The notes: generated by a model not told the origin, from the sequence alone. Positions 15,834-24,468 are shown, counted from the stretch's first letter. The stretch is DNA of 51,772 nt from an uncultured Collinsella sp. (GCA_900755005.1 CAAEEX010000053.1:1-51772), one strand, 5' to 3'. A program made the numbers and translations.

Positions 15834-16691
15834 TTATTCGATGATGGTGCAGGAGTTCTGCTTGCTCATGGTGGCGAGCATGTGTTTGGGGACGGCGTGG
15901 GCCATGCAGCTGCCGATGGTCGCGCTCGCGGCGGCCTTAGCTGCATCGCTTGCGTTTTTGGTCGCGTAGCTGTGGCGGAAGCGTTTGAGCATGGCGATGT
16001 CGTTGCCGCCGTCGCCGTAAACCGCGACCTCGTCCTCGGCAATACCGTAGTAGCCCGCCAGCCAGGCCACGCTCTCGCCCTTGTTGCACGCCACGTCCGT
16101 GATCTCGAACATCACCGGATCGAACGGCGCGTTGACCACACGGTCCGAACGCTCGGCCAAATACGCCTTAAGGTCGCGCTCCAGCTCGGGCGAGGTCACA
16201 CGGCAGTTGATCTTGCACACGTCATGACGCAGGATGTCGCCGATCGACTGGTCGAAGTACTGTTCCTCGTGGTACCCGCCACGCGCACGCATGCCGCGCA
16301 TCACGATGCGCTTGATAGGGCTGTCCTTTTTAAAGCCCGCCTGGTGCATCTCGAACGATCCGCTCGAAAACATGCCGTCGGGCGTGGAGCAGTCAAAACA
16401 GATATCCGGAAACTCCTTGAGCAGCTCCTCGGTGATCTGTGGGTCGATGGTCCAGGTCTTGAGCACCTCGCCATGGCTGTCGCGCACGATGGATCCGTTG
16501 GAGCAGCAGGCGTCAAGCGCCAGGCCCGTAAAGCCATGCTCGCCAATCGGCAGCGTCGAGCGTCCGGTCGCGGGAACCACATGCAGGCCAGCCTTGGTCA
16601 GCTCGCGGATGGCACGGCGGATGGTCCCATCCGCCTCGTGCAGGGCGTTCAGCAGCGTTCCGTCTAAGTCACTCGCAAACATCTTGATCAT
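15834..16691 (-). CDS. HAD-superfamily (Cof-type) phosphatase
   Basis: This 285-residue IIB HAD hydrolase probably acts on sugar or nucleotide phosphates. Motif I is MFASDLDGTLL (Asp8 nucleophile, Asp10). Motif II is 'VVPATGRS'. The C-terminal motif 'VAVYGDGGNDIAMLKRF' supplies the metal-binding GDGxND, and 'KGESVAWL' holds the motif III lysine. The long cap between about 85 and 200 is typical of the Cof/YidA group. The start at 16691 has AGGAGAG upstream; a longer frame to 16766 has no ribosome site and would precede the domain edge. The stop lies next to a REP-like palindrome. Substrate is not predictable. Confidence 0.9.
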   Translation of the reverse strand: MIKMFASDLDGTLLNALHEADGTIRRAIRELTKAGLHVVPATGRSTLPIGEHGFTGLALDACCSNGSIVRDSHGEVLKTWTIDPQITEELLKEFPDICFDCSTPDGMFSSGSFEMHQAGFKKDSPIKRIVMRGMRARGGYHEEQYFDQSIGDILRHDVCKINCRVTSPELERDLKAYLAERSDRVVNAPFDPVMFEITDVACNKGESVAWLAGYYGIAEDEVAVYGDGGNDIAMLKRFRHSYATKNASDAAKAAASATIGSCMAHAVPKHMLATMSKQNSCTIIE

Positions 16692-16818
16692 GGGCGTGCC
16701 TCTCCTTCGTCTGCACGATATTGTAGACGAGAACGGGCGCACCCATGCAAGGGCGCTCCAACGCACCGGGACATTCGCTCCCGCAAAGCCACAGTGCCCC
16801 AGTGCGTTAAATCAATCG

Positions 16819-18069
16819 TTACGAGCGACTTTTCAGCCGATAAAACAGCGCAGTCGTCAACGTCAGCACCGCCAACATGCCTGCGAATACAATCGCCGGT
16901 GTCCATCGATCATATGCAACCCCGTACGTCAATTGGCCGATAGGTATTGCGCAGGAAAGGACCATGTAAACGACCGAAAGCACTTTTCCGCAGAGCTCAG
17001 TCGGCGCTGCCCGCTGAACAAACGCGATGATTTCAACCGACGCAATGCTTGCCCACACCATGACCCATGCCGAACCAACCGCAAACACGATGAACATGTA
17101 TGCATCTGCGCCGAACAGTAGCGTGACAATGATCGGTGCGACTCCAAAACAGATCATCGCAACATATCGACATATGCCATTGAAAGAAAAACGATGCGGC
17201 CAAATGCCGACCAAGCCACTGCCGGCAAGACCACCCAAACCCATAGCCACCTCAACTATCCCAACGTAGGACGATTGCATGCCGAGATGCTTTGTAACAA
17301 TAATGGGAGCGCCAATCGTTAGCCCAACCAACGCATGGTTTAAAACGGCCGCAAGCAAAATCACGGCGACCAATGATGCATTTTGCAACAGATACCGAAT
17401 CGACTCCCGAAAATCGTTTCGGCATGTCGTGCGAGTCGCGCCGTCTCCCATCGTTTCAGACGAGGCATTTTGCTTGAGTGCGCCCCCAAACAGCAGAGCT
17501 GACATCGCAAACGCCACCGACGCGGTTGCGCAAAGAGTATCGATGCCAAAGCACCCATAGACTGCCGTCCCGACCATAGGACCCAAGATATTGCTCACCA
17601 TGGTCACCTGCGAAACCAATGCAGTGGCCCGCTCAACCTTCTTTTCACCCGCCATGCGCACCGTCTCAATTTGGAGCATTGGCTTTAGCAGCGATTGAAC
17701 ACCATATTGAACACAAAGTATCGCTACTACGACGCCCGCAAGAGGCAATGAGTGCTTCATGGGGATAGACAGCAGTGATGCAGCCATCAGAGCAATGCCG
17801 AGGGACACGAGGACCTCGCGATGTCTTCCCCTATCCGCCAAGATTCCGCCAACCGGAGTTGCGAGTACGCCGGGTATGAACGCTATCGCCACGACGACGC
17901 CATATAACGTTGACGATCCACTGCAATCGAACAAGTAAAGTGGATACGCAAAGCACAGCGCCGACAGCATCGAATACGTGCACAGTTGCGCAACCAGAAG
18001 CTCCGCGAGCCTGATTGACCGCACTGTTTTTGGTTCCAACAAGACGCTGACGTCTCTCAGTCCAGCCAT
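16819..18069 (-). CDS. Major facilitator superfamily transporter (drug-efflux-like)
   Basis: The 416-residue protein has about 12 membrane helices. 'PGVLATPVGGILADRGRHREVLV' is the MFS motif A loop (G-x-L-A-D-R-x-x-R). The C-terminal half shows the second set of six helices. It resembles the enterobactin/macrolide-efflux-like MFS group without a specific match. The ATG at 18069 follows GGGAG. Upstream on the same strand is a TetR gene (18170-18832), and two matching 13-bp operators lie in the 100-base gap, so the pair looks like a repressor-controlled efflux unit. The region is a little less G+C-rich than the neighbours. The substrate is unknown. Confidence 0.88.
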   Translation of the reverse strand: MAGLRDVSVLLEPKTVRSIRLAELLVAQLCTYSMLSALCFAYPLYLFDCSGSSTLYGVVVAIAFIPGVLATPVGGILADRGRHREVLVSLGIALMAASLLSIPMKHSLPLAGVVVAILCVQYGVQSLLKPMLQIETVRMAGEKKVERATALVSQVTMVSNILGPMVGTAVYGCFGIDTLCATASVAFAMSALLFGGALKQNASSETMGDGATRTTCRNDFRESIRYLLQNASLVAVILLAAVLNHALVGLTIGAPIIVTKHLGMQSSYVGIVEVAMGLGGLAGSGLVGIWPHRFSFNGICRYVAMICFGVAPIIVTLLFGADAYMFIVFAVGSAWVMVWASIASVEIIAFVQRAAPTELCGKVLSVVYMVLSCAIPIGQLTYGVAYDRWTPAIVFAGMLAVLTLTTALFYRLKSRS

Positions 18070-18083
18070 AAGTCCGCTCCCTA

Positions 18084-18102
18084 TACATACCGTTAGTATG
18101 TA
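18084..18102 (-). promoter_or_regulatory. TetR operator 1 in the MFS promoter
   Basis: TACATA-7-TATGTA dyad, containing ATACCGTTAGTAT (18087-18099). It lies 18 bases upstream of the MFS start and aligns with operator 2 at 18152 in 11 of 13 positions. Confidence 0.65.
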
Positions 18103-18151
18103 ATTATTGACTTGAAAAGGGCGGCCTTAGCCACCCTCTTAAATCTATTAC

Positions 18152-18164
18152 ATACCGTCGGTAT
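18152..18164 (-). promoter_or_regulatory. TetR operator 2 in the MFS promoter
   Basis: ATACCG-T-CGGTAT is a perfect 13-bp palindrome, 65 bp from operator 1 on a start-to-start count. It lies just after the stop of the TetR gene. Paired sites of this kind are usual for TetR-controlled efflux genes. Confidence 0.7.
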
Positions 18165-18169
18165 CTATA

Positions 18170-18832
18170 TTACCACCCGGCGCGGTCCCATACGTCCCAA
18201 ATCTGCGCCGTTGTCTGAAGCACTTCATTACCCAAATCGAGCCCCACCGCGGCCGCCATCTGCGCCAAACATTGTGCGCGAGCGAGCATTCGCTCCTTGG
18301 GCTCGAGCGGACGGAACAATGGCAGCAGCCAAAGATTCGCCAACAACGATACGGCCTCCGCCGCTTCGCGCGGGCATTCGCACGCAATGGAGCCGTCGGC
18401 GATGCCCTCCTCGATCACTGGCAAGAGACAGCCATCGGCCGACTCGTCGAACGAGCCCTGGTACTGCATCGCCAGCAGACGCGAGCTTTTTACCGGATCT
18501 GCCGCAGGATGCATGCGTGCCCATAGCTCAATTTGCGGAACGACAGACTCGGGCGCGTACAGTCGCTTGAGCTTTTGGGCTCCGGTCATATTGCCGATAC
18601 CAAGCGTTGAGCGACGTTGCTCAACAATCGGAGCCATTGCCCGATCAAATGCGGCGTTGAAAATCTCCTCTTTGCTCTTAAAGTGATGATAGACAGCACC
18701 CTTGGTCATGCCATCGAGGCGGTCGACGATATCTTGAATGCTCGTCCCCTCATAACCCTGTGCGCAGAATAGCTCCAGCGCCGCGTCGAGAATCTTCGCA
18801 ACCGTCTCCTCGGGATATTTATTACGACCCAT
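18170..18832 (-). CDS. TetR-family repressor of the adjacent MFS transporter
   Basis: The 220-residue protein starts MGRNKYPEETVAKILDAALEL and continues into a standard TetR HTH ('GTSIQDIVDRLDGMTKGAVYHHFKSKEEIF', about 33-62). The C-terminal domain is helical with no recognisable ligand motif. An earlier in-frame ATG at 18868 adds 12 residues not typical of the family, and neither start has a good ribosome site; 18832 is chosen by domain fit. It is followed on the same strand by the MFS gene, with two palindromic operators between. An inverted repeat (18840-18851/18882-18893) straddles its 5' end. Confidence 0.88.
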   Translation of the reverse strand: MGRNKYPEETVAKILDAALELFCAQGYEGTSIQDIVDRLDGMTKGAVYHHFKSKEEIFNAAFDRAMAPIVEQRRSTLGIGNMTGAQKLKRLYAPESVVPQIELWARMHPAADPVKSSRLLAMQYQGSFDESADGCLLPVIEEGIADGSIACECPREAAEAVSLLANLWLLPLFRPLEPKERMLARAQCLAQMAAAVGLDLGNEVLQTTAQIWDVWDRAGW

Positions 18833-18839
18833 AATCCGT

Positions 18840-18893
18840 CCATCCGCAACGCAAGTCTTGTGCCTCATTGCAGCATTTTAACGTTGCGGATGG
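18840..18893. repeat. 12-bp perfect inverted repeat between glnB and the TetR gene
   Basis: CCATCCGCAACG (18840-18851) and CGTTGCGGATGG (18882-18893) enclose 30 bases. It covers the likely leader of the TetR gene and the 3' end of glnB. It could be a transcript hairpin or an operator; there is no T-run to make it a classical terminator. Confidence 0.5.
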
Positions 18894-18906
18894 TAGGCGG
18901 TCGATT

Positions 18907-19245
18907 CTACACCGCGGCGGGGCCGTGTTCGCCGGTACGGATGCGGATGACTTCCTCGACCGGCTCGACCCAGATCTTGCCGTCGCCGACGGCGCCGGTG
19001 CGTGCGGCGTTGCAGATGATGTCGACAATACCGTCGACGTGCTCATCGGCGCAGATGAGGGTGAACTGCACCTTAGGGATCGTGTTGACGAGCAGCTCGT
19101 TGCCGCGCACGTACTCCTTCCAGCCATGCTGCGCACCGCAGCCCTGGACCTGGTTAATCGTCATGCCGCGAACATCGGCAGCAAACAGCGCGTCCTTAAG
19201 AACCTCAAGCTTTTCCTGGCGCACGATAGCCGTGATCTTTTTCAT
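18907..19245 (-). CDS. PII nitrogen-regulatory protein (GlnB/GlnK)
   Basis: This 112-residue PII protein senses ATP/ADP and 2-oxoglutarate and gates the ammonium channel. 'MKKITAIVRQEKLEVLKDAL' is the family start, 'GMTINQVQGCGAQHGW' the region before the T-loop, and 'VGDGKIWVEPVEEVIRIRTGEHG' the B/C-loop block. Position 51, the tyrosine that is uridylylated in proteobacterial GlnB/GlnK, is Leu here ('RGNELLVN'), so control by uridylylation at that site is not possible. It lies downstream of amtB on the same strand, the usual amtB-glnK pair, separated by 156 bases that hold a large hairpin. I leave the symbol open between glnB and glnK. Confidence 0.93.
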   Translation of the reverse strand: MKKITAIVRQEKLEVLKDALFAADVRGMTINQVQGCGAQHGWKEYVRGNELLVNTIPKVQFTLICADEHVDGIVDIICNAARTGAVGDGKIWVEPVEEVIRIRTGEHGPAAV

Positions 19246-19290
19246 AATGAATTCCTCTCTTTAATAAAGAAATGAACCGCTCATTCATGT

Positions 19291-19400
19291 GGCACGGGTT
19301 TTCCAGGTGCCCGAGATTGCCCCGAAAGAGGAGCGCCGCGTACTTCGGTACGCAAGCGACGGTTTGAGGGGCAAGGTCGGGTGCCTGGGAAAGCCGTGCC
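19291..19400 (-). other. Long structured element (copy a) between amtB and glnB
   Basis: Arms GGCACGGGTTTTCCAGG... (from 19291) and ...CCTGGGAAAGCCGTGCC (to 19400) form an imperfect stem of about 33 bp ending in TGCCCC/GGGGCA. Inside is GCGTAC-TTCG-GTACGC. The internal-loop strands are GAAAGAGGAG (19324-19333) and CGACGGTTTGA (19357-19367) on the plus strand. The same loop strands occur in the elements at 39261 and 44441, with different stems. It begins 1 base after the amtB stop. It is not a classical terminator (no T-run), and could be an mRNA processing or stability element. Confidence 0.75.
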
Positions 19401-19401
19401 G

Positions 19402-20679
19402 CTAATCGAGTCCCGAGAAAGAGGGATACGCGCTCTCGCCGTGTTGACTCGCATCCAGGCCCAGCGCCTCGTCGGCCTCGTCCACGCGCAGGCTGCCACG
19501 GAACAGTGCCTTGACCACCGCAGCGATCACCAGATCGAGTACCAGTACAATGACGACCGTCACCACAATGCCCAAAATCTGCGAGATGAGCAGTGACACG
19601 TCGCCTGTGTAGAACAGACCACCCTTGCCGGTCCACGAAAGCTCCGGCACGCAGAACAGGCCCGTGAGCACGCCGCCCAGGATGCCGCCGATGCCATGGC
19701 AGCCAAACGCGTCGAGCGCGTCGTCGTAGCCGAACTTGGCTTTAAGATGGCTGATGGCGAAATAGCAAACGGGCGAGACGATCAGGCCCATGACCAGCGC
19801 CGCCCACGGCTCGACAAAGCCCGCGCCCGGCGTGACCACCACGAGGCCCGCGACCAGACCGGTACTGGCACCCACCAGCGTGGGGCGACCGGTGTGCACG
19901 CGCTCGACGGCAAGCCACGAGACCATACCCGCCGCGCTAGCCGTCACGGTGTTGAGGATGGCAAGCGCCGCCACAGCGTCGGCCTTGAACTCGCTGCCGC
20001 CGTTAAAGCCAAACCAGCCAAACCAAAGCAGGCCGGCGCCCAGCGCCACAAACGGCACGTTATGCGGGCGATAGCTCACCATGCCAAAGCCGCGACGACG
20101 GCCGAGCATTAAGCAGAGAATCAGGCCCGTAAGACCGGACGAAATGTGCACCACGTCGCCGCCGGCAAAGTCGAGCGCTCCGATGATGTCGCCGATAAAG
20201 GAGCCATCGCCGCCCCAAACCATGTGGGCGAGCGGCGCGTAAACCACGAGCAGCCAAATGCCCAGGAAAGCCGTCATGACACCAAACTTAACGCGACCTG
20301 CCAGGCTGCCCGTGACGATAGCGGCGGTGATCATGGCAAACGCCATCTGGAAGGCGATGTTGATGATCTGAGGATAGACGGCACCGTCCGTGGCATTGCC
20401 CTCGGCCGCCTGCAGCACCTGGTTGAGCACCGGTAGGCACAGCAACTGGTCAAGGCCTCCAATAAACGGGCTGGAACCGTCGCCGCCGTAGGCCAGCGAC
20501 CAGCCAGCAACAATCCACAGTACACCAACCAGGCCAATGGCGCCAAAGCACATAAGCATGGTGTTGATGACATTTTTGCGCCTGGACAGGCCGCCATAGA
20601 AAAACGCCAGACCCGGTGTCATTAAAAACACGAGCATGGTGCAGATGAGCATAAACGTTGTCGATCCCGTATCGTACAT
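19402..20679 (-). CDS. amtB: Ammonium transporter AmtB
   Basis: The 425-residue Amt/Mep/Rh channel for ammonium uptake has 11 membrane helices. Visible hallmarks are 'MLVFLMTPGLAFFYGGL' in helix 1-2, 'FAMITAAIVTGSLAGR', 'DFAGGDVVHISSGLTGL' (with the His of the pore motif), 'WFGWFGFNGGSE' and 'DAFGCHGIGGILGGVLTGLF' (the second pore His). The reading frame continues upstream of 20679, but ATG at 20679 has GGGGGAG 3 bases before it and begins at the usual point. It is followed by the PII gene, so transport is probably gated by PII. There is no sign of an ammonia-responsive operator I can name. Confidence 0.95.
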   Translation of the reverse strand: MYDTGSTTFMLICTMLVFLMTPGLAFFYGGLSRRKNVINTMLMCFGAIGLVGVLWIVAGWSLAYGGDGSSPFIGGLDQLLCLPVLNQVLQAAEGNATDGAVYPQIINIAFQMAFAMITAAIVTGSLAGRVKFGVMTAFLGIWLLVVYAPLAHMVWGGDGSFIGDIIGALDFAGGDVVHISSGLTGLILCLMLGRRRGFGMVSYRPHNVPFVALGAGLLWFGWFGFNGGSEFKADAVAALAILNTVTASAAGMVSWLAVERVHTGRPTLVGASTGLVAGLVVVTPGAGFVEPWAALVMGLIVSPVCYFAISHLKAKFGYDDALDAFGCHGIGGILGGVLTGLFCVPELSWTGKGGLFYTGDVSLLISQILGIVVTVVIVLVLDLVIAAVVKALFRGSLRVDEADEALGLDASQHGESAYPSFSGLD

Positions 20680-20877
20680 TCGCTCCCCCTTTGTCGCATG
20701 AACGTTGTCGGCGCTCATGATGCGGCCGAGGGGCAACTGGTGTAGACCAGATACGGCGTTGTTAAACGCTGCGTTGTCGAATGGAAACGGTGCCGCAATC
20801 TTGGAAACGGCGCGGCAACGGGCGCGAAACGAACGGGAAATACGCGAGCAAGGAAGCCGCAAACACGCCCGTCCCGG

Positions 20878-21897
20878 CTAGCGGCGGAACAGCTCGCGGG
20901 CTCGGTCGCGGAGGTCGGTAGCTCGGATGACGCCTTCGTAGCGATTGATGCGCAGACGCGGGAAGGCGTTAAAGAAGCGCAGGTCACGACGGCTGAGCGA
21001 CACACTCGGCACCGGACGGCTCATGCGCTTGCCGGCAAGGCGACGACTGAGCGACGGACGCGGCATGCTCGGCGCGACATCGGCAACGCGGCGGGCAGCG
21101 AGCGCCAGGCCGCGAGCACCATCCGAGATAAACGTCGGCATCGAAGCCTTCTCGCGCAGGGCATCGAGCGCGGCGTCACCCAGCTCGGCCAGCCACGCGT
21201 TAACGGCACGGCTACGGATGTGCGTCTGTGCCACCGAGTCAATCGTAGAATCGGGAATACGTTCGAGCATTGAGTCCGAGGCATCGGCAAGCGACTCATT
21301 GATGCGGTCGGCAAGGTCGGCACGCACACGCTCAAGCTGATCGGACAGGCGGCGCCAGCTGGCCAACGAGCACACCGCATCGACCATCATCGCGACCGCA
21401 ACGATAAAGGCGGACAGCCGCACAATCAGCACCGGCAGATGGCCAAGCAGCCCCAGCAATGCCGGCTCCAGCACGCGACAAATGCACAACGCACCCAAGC
21501 CAAACGCGCAGGCCCAGTACAGACAGATGCGTCCATGCAAATTAAACGGCAGGTGCGAGTAATCCCAAAAGCGCGCGCCTGTTGTTTTTTCCAACAACAC
21601 GCCTACGCTGTACTCAATCAAGCTGCATACGAGCGCCGCGGCAACAAACTGGCTCGAGGCATCCGGAATCCCGCGCAGCAAAAGCCAGCAGGCTATGCCG
21701 CCCACACCATAGATAGGGCAACACGGCCCCAGCAAAAAGCCACTGTTGGCAAATCGTCCGTGATTGAGCATGGCGCAAACCGTCGACTCCCACGCCCAGC
21801 CGCAAAACCCGTAAAAGGCAAACGAGAGCACCAGTGCCGAGAGTGGACAGGCGGCAAGCGTCGCGCCGTCAAATGCCATGTCGATCGCGGTTCCCAC
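20878..21897 (-). CDS. Multi-pass membrane protein, CmpB/'ABC-transporter type IV' family
   Basis: This 339-residue protein has an N-terminal half of about six helices with the pattern 'FCGWAWESTVCAMLNHGRFANSGFLLGPCCPIYGVGG', which is characteristic of the PF06541-type family of unknown function. The C-terminal half (about 180-339) is soluble and rich in Arg and Ala. GTG at 21897 follows AGGAGAGGG; an internal ATG at 21879 would be the alternative. Only 3 bases separate it from the stop of the HD hydrolase, so translation is probably coupled. There is no ATPase next to it, so the 'ABC' label is nominal. Role unknown. Confidence 0.75.
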   Translation of the reverse strand: MGTAIDMAFDGATLAACPLSALVLSFAFYGFCGWAWESTVCAMLNHGRFANSGFLLGPCCPIYGVGGIACWLLLRGIPDASSQFVAAALVCSLIEYSVGVLLEKTTGARFWDYSHLPFNLHGRICLYWACAFGLGALCICRVLEPALLGLLGHLPVLIVRLSAFIVAVAMMVDAVCSLASWRRLSDQLERVRADLADRINESLADASDSMLERIPDSTIDSVAQTHIRSRAVNAWLAELGDAALDALREKASMPTFISDGARGLALAARRVADVAPSMPRPSLSRRLAGKRMSRPVPSVSLSRRDLRFFNAFPRLRINRYEGVIRATDLRDRARELFRR

Positions 21898-21900
21898 CGT

Positions 21901-22458
21901 CTACCCTCTCCTCTTTTCGTTCGATTCTTTGCTCGAGCCGTCACTCGGGCCCTCGTTCAAATCGTTCGCGCCGCCTTTGCGCGGCAGACGGCCGGCAATC
22001 GTCTCGCGCAGCGCGCACCATTTATCCGCCAGGCACACAATCCATGCCTCGCGACACGTCGGCGGCACCGGTACCAGCGGAAACATATGGCGCGCGATGA
22101 TATTCCGCTCGCACGACGTCAGCTCATAATCCTCTTCGGCACGCGCCAGGGCAAAAAACGGATGCCGAAAGCCATGCAGTCGATGGCTTGGGTCGGGATC
22201 GTGCCAGTCATAGAGAAAGTAATCGTGCAGCAGGGCCCCGCGCAGCAGCGACAAGCGGTCGACGGAGATACCGACGCGGCCCAGGCGCTCGGCAAAGGAC
22301 AGACTTGCCCGCGCCACCGAGGTCACATGCGTATACACCGTCACATCGCCATGCTGGATAAACTCGCGCGTCAGGTCCAGACGGCCCGCCTGTGCCAGTT
22401 GACGGGCAGCATGGTCTACTTCGCACGCGATTTTCTCGGCACGAACGGTATCGGACAT
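21901..22458 (-). CDS. HD-domain phosphohydrolase
   Basis: The 185-residue protein has an HD metal site: His44 in 'VYTHVTSVARASL', the His-Asp pair 78-79 in 'LLRGALLHDYFLYDW', then 'HGFRHPFFALA' and a late 'LADKWCALRE' that supplies the final Asp. The overall plan fits small HD hydrolases that remove phosphate from nucleotides. The ATG at 22458 is preceded by GGAAGGAGG; an upstream start at 22503 lacks a ribosome site. The C-terminal 25 residues are polar (GPSDGSSKESNEKRRG) and look disordered. It forms a two-gene unit with the following membrane protein. Confidence 0.85.
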   Translation of the reverse strand: MSDTVRAEKIACEVDHAARQLAQAGRLDLTREFIQHGDVTVYTHVTSVARASLSFAERLGRVGISVDRLSLLRGALLHDYFLYDWHDPDPSHRLHGFRHPFFALARAEEDYELTSCERNIIARHMFPLVPVPPTCREAWIVCLADKWCALRETIAGRLPRKGGANDLNEGPSDGSSKESNEKRRG

Positions 22459-22686
22459 GCGGCCTCCTTCCGGCGGCGCTCGGCGGCAAGCCACAGCCTG
22501 CACGCAATGAATAAAATCGTCATGGAACTTATCAGTATGGCATCGGACAAAACGTTTTGCCCCACCAGTTGGCGAATTACCGCGCCGCCGTCACATATCA
22601 AACGCCAAAATGTGCGAGACTGTCTTGTGCAATTGTGCCGGCCGAGGGAGTGCCGGCGCACGATTCGCATGGAGTAACCCACAACG

Positions 22687-24468
22687 ATGCTGCTTACGCA
22701 AACGACAACGCCCGAGGACGTCAAGGCTCTCGATCGCGCCGAGCTTCCGCTGCTCTGCGGCGAGATCCGCCACGCCATCCTCGAAAGCTCCGCCGCCGTC
22801 GGCGGGCACGTTGCCCCCAACCTGGGCGTCGTTGAGCTTACGGTTGCGCTTCATCGCGTGTTTAACTCCCCCACCGACAAAATTGTCTTTGACGTGTCGC
22901 ACCAGACCTATGCCCACAAGGCGCTGACTGGGCGCGCGTACACTTATATCGACCCGGCACGCTACGGCGAGGCCTCTGGCTTTGCCAATCCCGACGAGTC
23001 CGAACACGACCTGTTCGCCATGGGCCACACCTCCACATCGGTGAGCCTGGGCTGCGGCTTGGCGCACGCTCGTGACCTGGCGGGCGATGCGTACAACGTC
23101 ATCACCATCATTGGCGACGGCTCGCTTTCGGGCGGCTTGGCGTTTGAGGGCTTTAACAACGCCGCCGAGCTTGATAGCAACCTGATCATCATCGTCAACG
23201 ATAACGACCAGTCCATCGCCGAGAACCATGGCGGCCTGTATCGCAATCTGGCCGAGCTGCGCGCCAGCAACGGCACCTGTGAGCGCAACGTTTTCCGCGC
23301 GATGGGGCTCGACTACCGCTATCTGGACGCCGGTAACGATGTGTTGGCCCTAGTCGACGTGCTGCAGGAACTGCGCGATATCGATCATCCCATCGTGCTG
23401 CACGTCTCCACCGCGAAGGGCAAGGGCTTTGAGCCGGCCCAGAGCGACCCCGAGCGCTGGCATCATGTAGGCCCGTTTGACATGGCGACTGGGCGCAAGC
23501 TCTGCCCGGGCCATCCGAGCGAGCCTGCGCCGCGCACCTATGCCGACATTACGGGCGAGGCCCTGAGCGCTGCCATAGAACGCGATCCGCAGGTTGTGGG
23601 CATCACGGCCGCAACGCCCTACATCATGGGCTTTACGCCCGAGCTTCGCGCCGCGGCAGGCAAACAGTTTGTTGACGTGGGCATTGCCGAGGAGCACGCC
23701 GTGACCTTTGCCACCGCGCTTGCACGCTCGGGCGCCAAGCCAGTCTTTGGTGTGTACGGCACGTTTTTGCAGCGCGCCTACGACGAGCTGTGGCACGACC
23801 TGTGCCTCAACGACGCCCCGGCGACGATCCTAGTGTTTGGCGCATCAATCTTTGGCACTACGTCCGAGACGCACCTTTCGTTCTTTGATATTTCCATGCT
23901 GGGCGGTCTTCCCAACATGCACTACTTGGCACCGGCCTGCATGGAGGAATATCTGTCCATGCTGAGCTGGTCGCTCGACCACCGCGAGCATCCTGTGGCG
24001 ATCCGCGTACCGGGCATTGGCCTGGTAAGCCGCCCCGACCTGGCGCCTGCCGAGAGCACCGATTACAGCGCCGTTCGCCACAACGTGGTGCGCCAGGGCC
24101 GCGACGTGGCCGTGCTCGCGCTTGGCGATTTCTTTGAGCTGGGCGAGCGCGTGGCAAATCGCTTGGCTGCCGAGTACGGCATCGAGGCCACGCTCGTCAA
24201 CCCTCGCTTTGCAACCGAGCTTGACCGCGAGTTCCTCGACAGCCTTGCCGCCGAGCATCGCGTTGTCGTCACCCTCGAGGACGGCATCTTGGACGGCGGC
24301 TGGGGCGAACGCGTCGCGTGTTATCTGGCATGCACGCCGTTGCGCACGCGCACCTTCGGCATCGCCAAGGGCTTCCCCGACCGCTACGACCCCAACGAGC
24401 TGCTCGCTCAGAACGGCATGACGGTCGAGAACATGGCCGCCGAGGCCGTAAGGCTACTCAACGAGTAA
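22687..24468 (+). CDS. dxs: 1-deoxy-D-xylulose-5-phosphate synthase-like transketolase (divergent)
   Basis: The 593-residue thiamine-diphosphate enzyme has DXS domain order. N-terminal 'GGHVAPNLGVVELTVALHRVF', 'DVSHQTYAHKALTGR' and 'IIGDGSLSGGLAFEGFNNA' (ThDP/Mg site) are present. The middle Pyr domain has 'VDVGIAEEHAVTFATALA' with the catalytic Glu, and the C-terminal transketolase domain ends about 30 residues short of typical DXS. The DRAG..G.DG.TH segment of standard DXS is replaced by 'VFGASIFGTTSETHLSFFDI', so substrate use might differ. The ATG at 22687 has GGAG 13 bases upstream, a long spacing, but no better start exists. It ends in a strong terminator. DXS is the most likely role; paralogue with altered specificity is the alternative. 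Confidence 0.8.
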   Translation: MLLTQTTTPEDVKALDRAELPLLCGEIRHAILESSAAVGGHVAPNLGVVELTVALHRVFNSPTDKIVFDVSHQTYAHKALTGRAYTYIDPARYGEASGFANPDESEHDLFAMGHTSTSVSLGCGLAHARDLAGDAYNVITIIGDGSLSGGLAFEGFNNAAELDSNLIIIVNDNDQSIAENHGGLYRNLAELRASNGTCERNVFRAMGLDYRYLDAGNDVLALVDVLQELRDIDHPIVLHVSTAKGKGFEPAQSDPERWHHVGPFDMATGRKLCPGHPSEPAPRTYADITGEALSAAIERDPQVVGITAATPYIMGFTPELRAAAGKQFVDVGIAEEHAVTFATALARSGAKPVFGVYGTFLQRAYDELWHDLCLNDAPATILVFGASIFGTTSETHLSFFDISMLGGLPNMHYLAPACMEEYLSMLSWSLDHREHPVAIRVPGIGLVSRPDLAPAESTDYSAVRHNVVRQGRDVAVLALGDFFELGERVANRLAAEYGIEATLVNPRFATELDREFLDSLAAEHRVVVTLEDGILDGGWGERVACYLACTPLRTRTFGIAKGFPDRYDPNELLAQNGMTVENMAAEAVRLLNE

